Shown here: positions 45,029-58,449 of the stretch, one piece after another
Position numbering within the stretch: position 1 is the first letter of the stretch
Layout of the letters: each line of letters begins with the position of its first letter
NCBI GenBank assembly: GCA_947095535.1
Contig: OX352772.1
Location: 120,645,877 to 120,709,876, forward strand
Direction of reading: 5' to 3'
Source of the DNA: Poecilobothrus nobilitatus
Lineage: Eukaryota; Arthropoda; Insecta; Diptera; Dolichopodidae
DNA length: 64,000 bases
Position numbers and translations under genes: made by a program
The notes under the pieces: generated by a model
Databases searched by the model: none
Told to the model about the DNA's origin: nothing
What the model saw: only the letters and a program-made list of their open reading frames with translations

Positions 45029-48000
45029 TTAAATCTTGTTCCAGATATCATACATTGATAAGATATCCTTCACCTTATCAAAGTCTCCTTTATCATTCAG
45101 CCTCAACATCTCTGGTTCAATCTTACCCCTGAAGTAGGGGCAATCACACATGATGTGAACTATAGTTGGTTGTTCTGAACAAAAACAACACTGTGTTGGC
45201 TCCGATCCGTCATAACGATATGCATGTGTGGCTAGGGTGGTTCCTAGTTGTATCCTTGATAGCTTCACATCAGAGCTTCTGTTCCGTTCTGACGATGGTA
45301 TGTTGGGAGACAGATGGGAAAATTTTTTGCAGCATATGATCTGTGTTGTTATCCCAGGTTTGTTGTTTACATTTGGCATTGAAATTTTTGATGAATGAGT
45401 TTGTATTGGGGATATGTTTCAGCGTGGGCGAATTTGCTGCTATTTCGGCTTCTTTGTCGGCCAATTCGTTCCCCTGAATTGAAACATGCCCTGGGACCCA
45501 GATTAGCTTGATGCGACCATTGTTTTTGCTTAATATGTGTCTGGCCCATTTTATTATATTTTCTTTAGCTTGGATGTTGTTTATTGCCCTTATGGAGCTT
45601 AAGCTGTCAGAGAATATGTTGACCTTGCCTTTTATTCTTACTGCTAGTTCTAGGGCGATGACAATAGCCTCGAATTCACCTTCATATGCTGAGCATGCAT
45701 GGTCTAAGCTGCCTCTGTAGACTAGGTTGTTGTTCTTTATTACCGCAAATCCCACTCCTCTTCGTTCTTTGAAGCATTTGTATATATTTCGTGTCTAGCA
45801 GGCTGTTTTGCCTTAATATTCTGAAAGAGGGTTTTATAAATATGTGGAAGCGTAGTTGCTTTATTGTAGTGAGCTATTTCATCTATGATATGTGGTTTGA
45901 TCGAAGTCCAGTTGGGTTATATTTTGATTTTTTTTATTCTACGTGGGAGTTCTATTTCCGCTTTTTTAATCAATTCCAAAGCTTTACATAAACTCAGCTT
46001 AATTCGGTTTGTTAAGTCGTCATGCATGCCACTATAAAATATCTGGTGGAATGGGTGAAACGGGTTGTTGTGTGCTTTTATAACTCCTTTGATTGCCAGC
46101 AGATTTCTTCTCTCATGAACAAGGGGGAAGTTTGCCTCTATCAGAAGGGGATATCTTCTTGTTAATTTTAAGGCTCCTGTGGCTGTCCTGGCAGCTTGGT
46201 TGATCTGTATCTGGATTTTTTCTAAATTATGTTCCGAAGTGAAGCCGAATATGGGAATACCTGGATCTATTCTTCCGAATATGGTGGCTTTGGCTATTTG
46301 CAGAGCTATGTTTATCAGAGGCCCGTGAGCTTTGCTACAGATCATTTTCAGGAGGCTGTTAACTTTTAGGAGTTTGGTTACTAGGTCCTTTATGTAAGCA
46401 TTGAATTTTAGCTTCCTGTTGAAGGTGATTCCCAGAAGTTTTAGTTCCCTTTGATAAATGATGGTTACTCCGTCTATACTCAGTTCTGAGGAGTTACAAG
46501 TTCTTTTGTTGCAGAAGTGAATTAATTCCGACTTGTCTTCTGCTAATTCTCCTCCATTTCGAAGGCACCAGTTCTTAATCGTTCGTACTCCATTGCTGAG
46601 GGTCTGTTCTCTTGAGTGTTTCGGTCCATCTGTAGTTAATACTATGTTGTCAGCATAGATCCAATGTTTAATCCTGAGAATCTGACTGATTTCGGCACTC
46701 AGACTGGCAATATATAAGTTAAAATACCTTGTGGAGAGAGGAGACCCCTAAGGGATACCTTGTACCATTTTTTTGATGGCCGAGTAAGTTCCGTTTGCCC
46801 CCACAGTGTATCTCCTGTTGGCCAGATAGTTTTCCGTATATTTAGTAATTTTGTTTCCTGCATCCCATTTGACCAGTGGTTCTATCGTTACCATATCGAA
46901 TGCTTTTCTCAGATCTAAGGAGAGTAGGTCTCTGTGTTCACATTTTTCTAAGCTTACTGCTGCTTCATACTCCAATTCCTGCAAGATAGTTAACATACCT
47001 CTTGCAGGACGGAATCCATGGATCTCGTTCGGGCAATTTATTTCGATCAGCCAGCTTAACCTACTTGCAATGATTTTTTCCAAAATTTTAGATAAGACTG
47101 ATATTAGCGAGATGAACCTATAACTATCTACCTGGGCTGGATTTTTCCCTGGCTTCTTAAGTGGTATTAGTTCGGCTGTCTTCCAGGCTTGGGGGATGGT
47201 ACCCGAATCGAATATATTACGGTATAGCTGTGTTAATCTTCCTATGAACAAGGGCCCGCTATTTTTTACCATGCCGTATGTTACTCTGTCTATGCCGGGT
47301 GTCTTCCCTTTCCCGTTATTTACCGCCTAGTTTACTTCATCGGTAGTGATTTCTAGATCCATTTTTCTATTTACAGGGTTATTTGTGATGCGATTTATAC
47401 TTTCTATTCTGTTATTCGGTTCTTCTAGCCTGTTGAGTTCACCTTGATAATTGTTGGCGAACTCTTCTGCAATTTGCCTATTATCTTGTATCAGCGTGAT
47501 GCCGATTTCCAGGGCGATTGTATGTGTCTTATCCTTTAGCAGGAGAGTCCGGCGAGCTTTGGTTCAAGTATCAGGCATGTCCTTCCCATTGATGCTGTTT
47601 GCGAAATCTGTCCAACTTTAGATGGATGTTGCCAGGATTTCTTTGGTGTGCCCTCCATAACCGACCTCTTTCCTTGGCTAGCTGCGTAATTACCTGATTT
47701 GACCATATGGGTTTCCCTGTATTTTTAAGTTCTATTAATTTAGGAATAGCAGAGTTGGCACCGACTTTTAAGGCTTTTGTTAGAATGGCGGCTTCTTTAT
47801 TTATATTCAGACTGGGTTGGTTTAGCATAAGAAAGGCTTCAGTTTTACTACGAAATTTAATCCAGTCCGCTCTTTTTTCCAGATAGATCGGATTTTTCCT
47901 TTCCTTATAATATGTACTGGAATCCCTTATTTCATCTAGCAGGATAGGGGTATGGTCAGTACCTTTAGGATTGCTCCTTGCGGTCCATCGGTAGCTATTT

Positions 48001-48555
48001 GCTAACTCGTGATGTGTAATAGTTAGATCTATGCATGTGAAGGTGCCTCTTGTGGATAATAGTATCGGCCTCCCATCATTTAGGAGTACAAGTTCGTGAT
48101 CGTTCGTGATCCAGTTCTCTACTATTTCACCCCTTGAGTTGGACATTCGGTCCCCCATAGAGTGCTCCTGACGTTGAAATTCCCCAGAATTATGAATGGC
48201 TTGTCCAGCTGGGCTCTTAGTTCTACCAGCTCTCGCAGTAGTACTACCTGATCATGCTTTAAATATAGATTTAATAAGGTAACCTCTAATAAGGTAATTT
48301 TATGGCTGACGCTGATAAGTTTGTTTGAATTGGGTGTATTGTGTGATGTAGCGATGGATGAATTAGGAATCCTACGCCACCCCACCTTGCGGTGGCCGGG
48401 GGCAGGTGGGTTTTATAGTTTTTAAATTTGTTGTTAGGGTAGTTGTAGTTTATATGAGTTTCTTGTAGCGCTACAACTAGTGGATTGTGCTCCCTTAGTA
48501 ATAGCTCCAAAAAGGCGCAGTTGGTTTGTAACCCTTGGATGTTCCATTGTAGCAT
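45029..48555 (-). pseudogene. LINE 2 ORF2 (copy 2)
   Basis: Copy of 22,477-26,003; YADN at 46,646-46,657 and the altered RNase H Asp at 45,776-45,778. Confidence 0.85.
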
Positions 48556-48680
48556 GTCGTTTGCTGTTTCTGTGTATTTGTAGTCATTAAGTTATATTTA
48601 TTTGATTTATTTATTTGATTTAGTTTGGAACTTTATTTTATGTTTACTTTGTATTATTATTATTATTTGGAATTTACGTT

Positions 48681-50086
48681 TTATTGAGGTTTTAGTTTTT
48701 TCTTATTGATAACTCTAGTTCTTCTTTTTTCTTTCATGGTACGGATTTCGTCGTCTGTAGACATCATGGAGCTTATGTCGGACATTTTCGCATTCGTGGA
48801 CATGTCTATATCGTTAGTGTTTTGGTCTATTTTGATTTTTTTGTTATTAATGTTAGTTTTATTTCTTATTTCTACTATTTGGCTATTAGGTTTTTGGATT
48901 ATTTTGTCTGTTTTTTCTGCGGTATTGATTTGTGATGATATTTCTTTTTCATTAATAGTATCTACAGTTTTGTTATTTACTATATTTTGAATAGCTGGGT
49001 TATTTAAATTTTGTAAGAATATTTGAAACATTGACACGATTTTTTGTGAGTCAATTTTTTCCTCTTCAAGTTTCTGAATATGTTCCTTTAATATCTCAGC
49101 GATCGTTGGGGTTTTACTGCTAGAATTCCTCGATGTTGACGGTGTTTGGTTTAGTCTATTTTGTATAGTATTTGCCTTATTTTGCTGGTTTCTAAATTCC
49201 CTGTACGCTTCGCCTTTTGTGCATCTTTTGTCCATTTTAAGCTTGAGCACTGCTTTTTCCGTAAGAAATTGTGGGCACTTATTGTCGTTTGGGGAGTGAT
49301 CAGATTTCATTTCAGCTTTTACACAGTTAATGCAGTGCATTGTATTGCATTGCATATTGTGAGTGTTGATAAATTCTGGGTCGACCTGTTGGCTGCAGTT
49401 TTTATATCTTAGAGGGTTATTGACGGCGCAGAATTTTTCACGATGATTCAGTTCTTGACATTTGTTGCATCTTATTGGGTTAGGATAAGATTTATCGACT
49501 CGGATGCTTAGGAAGCCTGCTTTTATTTTTTCTGGAGGTTCCCATTTATCGAAAGTTAAGGATATTAACCCACTGTATTTGGGGACTTGCTGGTTTAAAG
49601 GTTTTTTGCCAGGGAATCTATATATTTCTGCGATTTCAGCTGTTGGGTTATCTTCTTTGAGTTCAGCTAGAATTTCATCATCCGTATAAGCTTCACTGGC
49701 TAGGTGTGCGCAGAACACTACACCTTTTGACTGATTTAATGTTTTAATAGCTCTATGGTCACTGGTGTTTGATGAAGCATTTTAGTTTTTAAAAATTTCT
49801 GCGCTACTGTTTTATTCGGGACTTCAATTACTATGTTCCCTTCCCTATTAAATTTGGCTTCAATATTGGAAGAGATGCCCTTTATCGCTTTGCTGACCGC
49901 AAAGAAGTCATTTTTAAAAGTTTTACCTTCATTCTCTGCTTTTATTATTAAAAACTTTTTATCTAGGTCTGCCCTTGATGTTCCTAGTGATGGAAAAGCC
50001 GTTTCAAATATTCCTCCAGATCGTGGAATGTTACGGTCTGGAGATCCTGAATCTCCAGGCCAAGGTTTGGCCCCTACGGGCGCCAT
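48681..50086 (-). pseudogene. LINE 2 ORF1 (copy 2)
   Basis: Copy of 26,129-27,534 with the same single-base frameshift near 49,736. Confidence 0.8.
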
Positions 50087-50510
50087 TTTTACCCCCTTTT
50101 TTGTTTGTCTTTTTTTTTTTTTTTTACCTTATGTTGCACGATTTAATGTCTTATTGTACAGCACCGACACGTAGCTGAACGATTTTTTTTTTAATTTTTT
50201 AAGTTCTTTTTTTTTTTTATCAATATGTATATTTGTTTTATATTTTTACTTTATTTCTTTATAAATTTGTCAAAATAAAATTAAAAATGAATAAACTTAA
50301 ATTTTCTTTTATAATAAATTTTATCAAACAATTGTTTCACGGGAAAATAATATACCTGTTTTTTTTTTATTCGCTATTTCAAAAAAAAAAAAAAAAATTT
50401 AATAGTTTTCCTTTTAATTATAGACCACTTTGATGAATAAAACAAGGCACACTGAAAAAAAATTTATATTTAAAATTGTGTAATTTTATATTTATTGTTT
50501 TACGATTAAA

Positions 50511-50931
50511 AATTTATTTAAGTTTTAAATTTGAATCTTTATTTTGACATTAATATGTCTAAGATTTAATCGAGACTTAATTTTAATTAGAAAATGTACA
50601 GGTATTTATATGTTATTAATTGCAAATTCGGCAATTTATACATTTTTATTTTGATAATTTAAAGTTAATAATTTTGGTGTAATTTGAGCAATTGCATAAT
50701 TTTGTTATTATGGGAAAGTAATTAATTTAATTTTCGCATATTGAAATATGAAACTATTTTAATTTATTTAGCTATAACAATCTTTCATGATAGAATTATG
50801 ATTGAACATGATTGCAATATGAGATTGATTATAAATAATTTTGTAATAAGTTTTATTATTTTGCATTAACATGAAGTACTGACGTAGTGTCTGCTATTTT
50901 TGTATCAAGAGAGTTTGACAAATATGTAACT
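50511..50931 (-). repeat. Gypsy 1 5' LTR (copy 2)
   Basis: Copy of 27,959-28,379. Position 50,894 is C where copy 1 (28,342) has T; the 3' LTRs also have C there, so C is probably ancestral. CGCG follows at 50,932-50,935. Confidence 0.85.
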
Positions 50932-50935
50932 CGCG

Positions 50936-51702
50936 TGAGTATATGCAGCAATACACACATTAATTATTGATAGAGTTTCAACGGCTTCTTCTTTCTACTG
51001 CCAATTTACAACAATATTTTCATCATTAATTGGAAGAATGTGATTAACTTCTAAAGCTGAATTTATTACGAGCTCGTAGAAATCTGCTGGTGAATTTATA
51101 ATAGATGTTTTTTACTGATTTTCTCTTTGACAGATTTTTCCCCAATATGAGTTGAGAATTAATTAAGCAAGTTATCTTCTTCCTGAATTATTACAAACTA
51201 TCGAGAATTGCAATTTTACACCTTCATTTTGTAAGGTTCTTTCAGATTGTTCGTTTTCATTTTCATTTATACATTTGCTTGGCCAATCAAATGCTTCCTG
51301 CTTTATTCGAATAAATTTATTCATCATATTTGAAAACAGCACACCTACTTTTGCTACTTTATTATACTGTGTCACATTCTACTCCCATATTTCATAGATT
51401 TCCAGTATTCCGTACCCCTTTTTTACAGCTTACAACTTCATCTAATATCCAGGTACCAATATAGCTCGTTTGTCATCTGAATGCAAACATTTTTTTTTGG
51501 TTTTTATTTTCACCGCAAGTATAGCATAATGAAAACATTAGTTCATTATTTTATTTTAAAGGTAATACAGGATGAAACAAATATTCTGGTGGTAAAATTT
51601 TGCATTTTATAAGGGCATTCAATTTTCAAGATTAATTTTGCAACATACAGAATTACCTATACATGAAATTTTGGATGACCTACAGGGAATTTACCATATT
51701 TG
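50936..51702 (-). pseudogene. Maverick DNA polymerase B, palm/finger part (copy 2)
   Basis: Copy of 28,384-29,150. Confidence 0.85.
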
Positions 51703-51709
51703 CATACAT

Positions 51710-52043
51710 GTGCGATAGTTAAAACCTACCTTATCGATCTACCGATAATATCGTCAACACTAATAAATATAAAATTCATTCAATTGTCAACACTAATAAA
51801 CAACACAAATAATGTGGTAAAAGGAAATGAAATATTGTTTTCTTCTACATTTAGCCGTGGACGTGGACAGACATACAGGAGGTCCAGATTTTATATCAAA
51901 AATATGTATTCATTATTAGTAATTTTCAAATATCTATTCAATATTGTCAATTTGAAAATATATATTCATTATTATAATTTAAAAATAGTATTCATTATTG
52001 TTAGACTATAATATAATAACAAACTTATTGAAATTATACCACA
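51710..52043 (+). repeat. Gypsy 2 5' LTR
   Basis: Copy of 29,158-29,491. Here the element is complete to its 3' LTR at about 63,280-63,521. A target duplication could not be identified, and no polymerase sequence was recognised after the 3' LTR. Confidence 0.8.
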
Positions 52044-52047
52044 AAAT

Positions 52048-52065
52048 TGGGGGCTCAACCGGGAT
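52048..52065 (+). other. Gypsy 2 primer binding site (complete element)
   Basis: Copy of 29,496-29,513. Confidence 0.6.
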
Positions 52066-53084
52066 ATACTCCAAGCCAAACTACTAACTAAACACGTGGA
52101 AGAAGATGAAGGTCTGGAATACGAAGAAAATTAAAGGGTAGTAAACTATTGTGATGAGTATTAAAAATACAAAAATTACTTAAAATCTCATTTAAATTTT
52201 TTTTAAATAAATAGCTTCTTGTTTTAGAAATATCATCTATACTTATATGAAATATAAAATCTTATATTTTTTTATTTCTGTGAAATAAAAAATGAAACTA
52301 TGTTCCTATTAACAATTCAAAAAGAGCATATGTAAAGAATAAAAAGAAACATTTTAATATTTTAATTACTTTTATTTAATCTTGCTAAAGGATTTATAAT
52401 TTAAATGACATTATATTATAAAACACACAAGAACATATTTTATATTAATTTTCTTTTAAAATTTAATCTAATAATATAGAAAACAAAAAAAAAAAATAAT
52501 ATTTGCAAATTGATTTTATATTTTACATTTATAATTGTAAACTAATTTGAAGCAATAATATATTTATTTTGAATTTAAAACAACATATTTAATATTTAAA
52601 AAAAAATTATGTTTAAACTTTATATTATTACTATTTTAAGTTAATATATTTTATTTCAATTTAAAAGAAAAACAACAATAAGTGCAATTATATGGATTTT
52701 AGTTCACTAGTATATAATATTTTATTTTAAATTTGAAACTTTAATTACAAGAAATTTTATTTTAAGTATAAAATATATTTACATTAAAGTTAAGCTCATT
52801 TTTTTTAAACTAACTATTAAAACAATAACTGAGAATTATAAGCAATTGTATTTTAACTAAATTTTAAAATTAAAAAATATATATTTTATTAATATTAAAA
52901 TCAGAATTTTTAAATCTATACACACTTTATGTTAACCCAAAAAAAAACGACAATATTAATTGATAAAGCAGAATATTTTGAATGAATTGCATTTCCAATC
53001 TGTATCCAAACTATTAATAAAAACGAAAAAAGAAAATTTAACTACCTGAAAATTTTAAAAACATATTTACATACATTTTGTAAA
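52066..53084. other. AT-rich gypsy 2 leader
   Basis: No coding sequence recognised. It resumes after LINE 3 at 59,017-59,589, which is equally AT-rich and empty. Confidence 0.4.
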
Positions 53085-53100
53085 AATAAAATATTATTCT
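53085..53100. repeat. LINE 3 target-site duplication, left
   Basis: AATAAAATATTATTCT, identical to 59,001-59,016. Confidence 0.9.
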
Positions 53101-53267
53101 GAGTCATCGTCTGACTTTCATAGTGTAAAGATCAATTCGATCAGAGTACTTTCTTACTAAGTTTTTTTATTATTCTATACATAAACATATTCATATAATA
53201 AACTAACGGGTACGTTAATATTTTTTTCTTTTTCTTTTCATTCTTGCAATATTTTCTTTCTATATCA

Positions 53268-54679
53268 ATGCCGGTGGACAATCCGGGTCCACTGGAGAAC
53301 AAGTTTGGCCTCTTAGCTTCTCTTAGTGAAGAAAAGAGATTAACCACTCCCAAAAATAAAAGGAAAAAATCTTGCTTAGGTGTAGCTTTTCCCTCCTTAA
53401 GCGACTCCCTGCGAGAGAAAACAAAGAACCATCCCAAATTCATAACTATAGAATCTACTGAAAAAAACAAACCATTGTCGTCCTTCAGCGTGTTTGCCTT
53501 GCAAAGTGCAATAAAATGGATTAGTTCCGAGGTAGAAAAAATTAATATTCTTCGCGATGGGAGTTTATTAGTTTTAACAAAAAATCAAAAAATTGCTGAC
53601 AAATTCATAAAAACCAAAAATTTCGGCGGAATTTGTTCTGTCACAGCCAAATACCATCAACAGTTAAATAGTTTTAAAGGCACAATTTACGACAGGAACT
53701 TAATACAGACAACAGAAGCTGAAATTTGCGAAGAATTAAAAAGTCAAGGAGTTACAGACGTTTATAAATTCAAAAGAAATGACAAAGACGGTAAATCGTT
53801 TTACACGGGTTTAATCCTGTTGACTTTCGATGTATATAAAATTCCGCAAAAAATTGACATTGCTTGGTATACCAAGGAAGTACGAGAGTACTTCCCCAAC
53901 CCCATTAGATGTCAAACATGTCAACTATTGGGACACACGAAAAAACATTGCAAAAGAAACCCTACCTGTGAAAAATGCAACTTGCCACCACATAACACAG
54001 AGAATTGTACACGTTTGATGTGTGCAAATTGCTTTGAAGAGCATGCAGCGTCTTATAAATTATGTCCAAATACCTACAGCAAAAAGAAATTCTTAAAATT
54101 AAAACGCAGAATAAATGTACAATAAACGAAGCCAGAAAAACATACAAACAAATGAACCCATTAAACTTAACTTATGGTCTATACTCACGAGCCGTTTCAA
54201 ACTCTACAATAACCAATAATATCCCAACGATCACTCAAACCTCTTCTTCATCAAATATCAAATTACCAATAATAATTAATCATAAAACAACGCCAAATCC
54301 CATAAATAAAACCCAAATTTTAAATTCAAATAATAATAAAACTGAACCTCTGCCTAGCAAAAGTTTATCAGTTAAAGTTCAAAACGATAATCAAATTGTA
54401 CAAAACGACAAACCTCAATTAATTAAAACAAATGCAACCCAAGTCTCTCAAAATAATAAAATCGAATTAACTATTAACAATTCAATAGTAGACCATAGTC
54501 CAATTCCCAATATAAATGATTGCCCATCTACACATCTTATTAATAATTCATACTTATCAAATGAGTCAATATCTACACAAGATTATAGTGACCATACCGC
54601 ATTTCAAGAAATGATAACTGCACTGAACCAAAATAATACAGAATCTAATCTGAATGAAGATTCCAAAATGGAATTATAA
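53268..54679 (+). pseudogene. LINE 3 ORF1 (gag-like RNA-binding protein), one frameshift
   Basis: Start chosen at 53,268 (MPVDNPGPLENKF); an upstream in-frame ATG at 53,244 adds eight residues. After a Lys-rich N-terminus come an RRM-like middle (NILRDGSLLVLTKN, GVTDVYKFKRNDKDGKSFYT) and three Cys clusters at about 53,908-54,066: CQTCQLLGHTKKHC, CEKCNLPPHNTENC and CANCFEEHAASYKLC. The first frame stops at 54,123-54,125; the protein continues one frame back (IKTQNKCTINEARKTYKQ) to 54,679 with an Asn/Ser/Thr-rich tail. The shift lies in the A-rich stretch at about 54,077-54,105. It forms RNA-protein particles in intact I elements. Confidence 0.85.
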
Positions 54680-54774
54680 AATCTAGAATCTTATACTTGT
54701 ATGTCTAAACATACAAATGTTAATGATAACTGGTTTTATTCCTCTTCACATTCTGTTTTCTTTATTAAATTAAA

Positions 54775-57700
54775 ATGATACTTAACATTCTTCAATGGGA
54801 TATTAAAGGATATCACAACAATTATACAGAAATTGAACTATTACTAAAATCCCAAAAACCGCAAATAATATGTTTGCAAGAAACACATGTAAAATATAAT
54901 GTACTTCCCCGCACACCTAAGCAGTTCTCCGGATACTTCCACAACTTCCAAAATCACACAACAGCCAAACAAGGTACCGGAATACTAATTCACAAAAGTA
55001 TACCACATAAAAACATCCAAATTAACTCCAATTTATCATTTATAGCAATAGAAATCAATCTTAAAACCCCAATCACAATAATTTCAATTTATATTCCACC
55101 AGATCAATAAATTACGTGTTCAGACCTATGCAATATCATATCCAACATAAAAACTCCAATTATTTTAGCAGGGGACCTTAACGGATGGAGTCCTCTTTGG
55201 AGCACCTCTAACACAAATCATAGAGGCAAAATTATAGAAGATTTTATTTTTAGTACTAACATTTCAATCTTAAACAACGGCTCCCCCACTCACTTCTCCA
55301 CCCACGGCACATTCACTAACATAGATTTATCTTTATGCAGTACACAGTTACTTCCACACATCGAATGGAATATTTCCAAAGATTTACACAATAGTGATCA
55401 CTTCCCAATAACAATAGAAGTTAATACTTCGAACTCAACCAATGTTAAACTATCTAAACCCGCCAAATTTAACTGTAATCGCGCAGACTGGCTAAAATTC
55501 CAAAACAGAATTAAAGAACTAAATGAAAATACCACCCCATCTCAGAATATTAATAAAGAAGCAGCTCAAATTCAGAAAATAATCCGTTGTTCCGCAAATA
55601 TTTCCATTCCTATATCTTCTCCAAAGTCCCAAAACCGAAATGTCCCTTGGTGGACGCCTAAACTCAAAGCCCTTAGAATTCAAAAACAAACAGCCTGGAA
55701 AAATTACCGTAAAAACAGTACTATTTGTAATTTAATAAACTACCGTAGGTTAAACGCTTTATTTAATAAAGAGAAAAAAACCGCAAAACAACTCAAATTT
55801 CAAGATTTCACTAAAACACTTAACCCTCAAACTCCAGTTAACACATTATGGAAAAGAATTTCCCTGTTAACTGGAACATACACTCCTTTTCAAATCAAAT
55901 CTATAAAAATAGGCTCAATTACAACTGACGACAAACCAACCATTGCAGCAAATTTTGGAAAATATTATTCTGAGTGTTCTGAAATTAATGTAGCACCCTC
56001 TGTAAATACGGAAGTCACATACAATCCTTTACTCTGTAACAAGCAAACCAAATTTTTAGAAATGGACTTAAACATAATTGAACTAGAAAATAGTTTAAAT
56101 ACTGCTAGAGGCTTAACTCCAGGGCAAGATAAAATAACATACGAAATGTTAAGAAAAACAACTCAAAAATTCAAATATAGAATTCTAGAGTTTTTCAATA
56201 AATTCTACAACAAAGGAACAATCCCGCAGGCTTACAAAACAGCAATTGTAATACCGATAAAAAAACCACTTAAAAACATAGATCAAATTTCAAGTTATAG
56301 ACCAATATCTTTATTACCGTGTATTAGTAAAATCTTAGATAAAATAATAGCCAAACGTTTAATGTGGCATCTTTCCCACAACAAATTATTATCTCCGTAT
56401 CAGGTGGGTTTTAAAACAAATTCTAATACAACAGATGCTCTTATTTATATAGATCATTTAATATCTAAAAATCTATCCACAAAAAATCACACATCTATTT
56501 TATCAATAGATTTCGAAAAAGCGTTCGAAAAAATAAGTCCACACATAATTTTAGAAAAATTACAAGAATGGAAAGTCGGTCAGAAGATTTTTAATTACGT
56601 TAAATCTTTTTTAAAAAATCGTAAAATACGTTGCAGGGTGAATAATGTATTTTCGCCTACATTTTCACTTTTCAACGGTGTTCCACAAGGTTCACCACTA
56701 TCGGTCACTCTTTTTCTAATTGCCTTTAATGATATTAGCAAACTGATAACTTGTAATAAAAATCTCCAACACTGCCTATATGCAGATGATTTATATATAA
56801 TTTCAAAAACAAAAAACACAAGTGAGATTTCAAACCAGTTTGTTGAAGCATTAAATGCAATTAATAATTGGTCTAATCAATTAGGGGCGAAAATTTCTGT
56901 TAACAAATGTAAGCATTTGCATGTATGTAAAAAAATTAATTGTGAATGCCCAGACATAAAATTTAATAACTTAACAATTATTAATGTAAACAATTTAAAA
57001 ATTCTAGGCGTAATATTTGATAATAAAAATAGTTTTAAAGAACACTGTAATTATATTAGAAATAATATCACTTCTAGGCTAAATGTAATTAAATATCTTT
57101 CATCAAATAAAAGTAATGTTCATACTAATACCTTATTAACTATTACTAAAATAACAATAGTATCTAAAATTGATTACAGACTACTAGTTTATGGGAAGTG
57201 TGCAAAATCTCATTTAAATAAAAAAAAGCCGCATATCATGCCGCCATTAGAAAAAGTTTACGAGCATTCTGTACCACACCAACAGAAACTATGCTAGCTG
57301 AAGGAGGCTTTTTAACCATAGAAAACCGAACAATGCTCCTCCGAGGAAAGTATTTCCCAAAATTACTTACAAACTCAACCGAGCTGTTGCACAAAGAAGT
57401 TCAATTAACAAAAGTCAGAAAAAAAATCACGAAAATAAAATCAGGACTCACTGAAACATTAAATATAAAGATTCAATTTAACATAGAAGCCACGCCAATT
57501 AAAATTCCTAATCTCAAATTTCCACCATGGTTATTATCCTATAACTCATTTATTAGTGATCTAACACAGCTGCATAAGGACAATACTACTCAGAATCAAT
57601 TCATACAACTATTCAAAGCAAACACAGAAATTTATAAACAAAATAATTGGGAATTTTTATTTTCCGATGGCTCCAAAAAAGAAAGCAGAACTGCTTTTGC

Positions 57701-58449
57701 AGTAGTGAATGAATCAGGCATATTAATAACTAATGGTTTACTTCCATCCGATTCTAATATATTTGAAGCGGAATTACAGGGTATATTATCAAGCTTATTA
57801 ATAACGAAACCTAGCAAAGGGAAAAAAAAAATTTTTACCGACAGTCTATCAGCTTTTGAATCTATCAAAAATATGGGAAAAAGTTCTTGACACGATAAAA
57901 CAACTAATAATAGAAATGCAAAACAAAGTTAAATTAATGTGGATACCAGCACATGTTGGTATAGCAGGCAATGAGTTAGCCGATAAAGCAGCCAAAGCTG
58001 CAATCAACTCACCTCTTTTCACTTTCACACCATTTAGTAAAAAATCAATAGCCAAGTCTACTTCAAGAAAAGTTTTGGAATATTTTAATAACGAGTGGGA
58101 GAACTTCAATCATAAATACAAATCAGTTAACCCGGATAGAAAACCTATTTCACTACCAATCACAACTTCATCCACTATGAATAAATACTTTGTTAGACTT
58201 CGTTTGGGACATACCAACTTATCTCATGCCTTTTTACTTAAAAAGGAACAGCAATCAACTCGCAGCTTTTGCAACAAATTCCCATTAACTATAGATCACC
58301 TTCTTCTTCAATGCCCTGCAATAGCCCAAACCAGATCCTCAACCTTTCAAAATGTTAACCCTTTTAAAATTCTCTCACACGCCACTGATGAAAACATTAA
58401 TAAAATTTTCAAATTTCTAAATAAATTAAAAATATGTAATCTTATCTAA
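54775..58449 (+). pseudogene. LINE 3 ORF2: endonuclease, reverse transcriptase, RNase H
   Basis: From ATG 54,775 (MILNILQWDIKGYHNN). Endonuclease: ICLQETH, AGDLNGWSPLWS, GTFTNIDLSL and the catalytic His in NSDHFPIT (about 55,393). A TAA at 55,108-55,110 interrupts an otherwise open frame to 57,297. RT: GLTPGQDKITYEML, YRPISLLPCISKILDKIIAK, LSIDFEKAF, GVPQGSPLSVTLF and intact YADD at 56,779-56,790. RNase H: FSDGSK, EAELQGILSSL, FTDSLSAF, WIPAHVGIAGNELADKA. The C-terminal Cys/His motif is CNKFPLTIDHLLLQC. Frameshifts of one base occur near 57,235 and 57,885, both in A runs. All catalytic residues I can see are kept, so inactivation is recent. Confidence 0.9.

Larger units (their letters stand above)
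43861..50182 (-). mobile_element. LINE 2 (copy 2)
   Basis: Copy of 21,309-27,630. Confidence 0.75.
36147..50931 (-). mobile_element. Gypsy 1 (copy 2)
   Basis: Same element, insertion site and nested LINEs as 13,595-28,379. Because the nested structure is shared, the duplication came after all these insertions. Confidence 0.9.
31683..54231. repeat. Tandem duplication unit, copy 2
   Basis: Direct copy of 9,131-31,679 at offset 22,552. The individual features are listed below. Confidence 0.97.

Noticed and set aside
54077..54125. Programmed -1 frameshift in LINE 3 ORF1
   Set aside because: No canonical X-XXY-YYZ heptamer in the right frame in this stretch, and the other shifts in the same element also look like simple indels in A runs.
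9131..54231. Two independent insertions of the same composite instead of a duplication
   Set aside because: Both copies share identical nested insertions, flanks inside other genes and constant spacing; independent events cannot give this.
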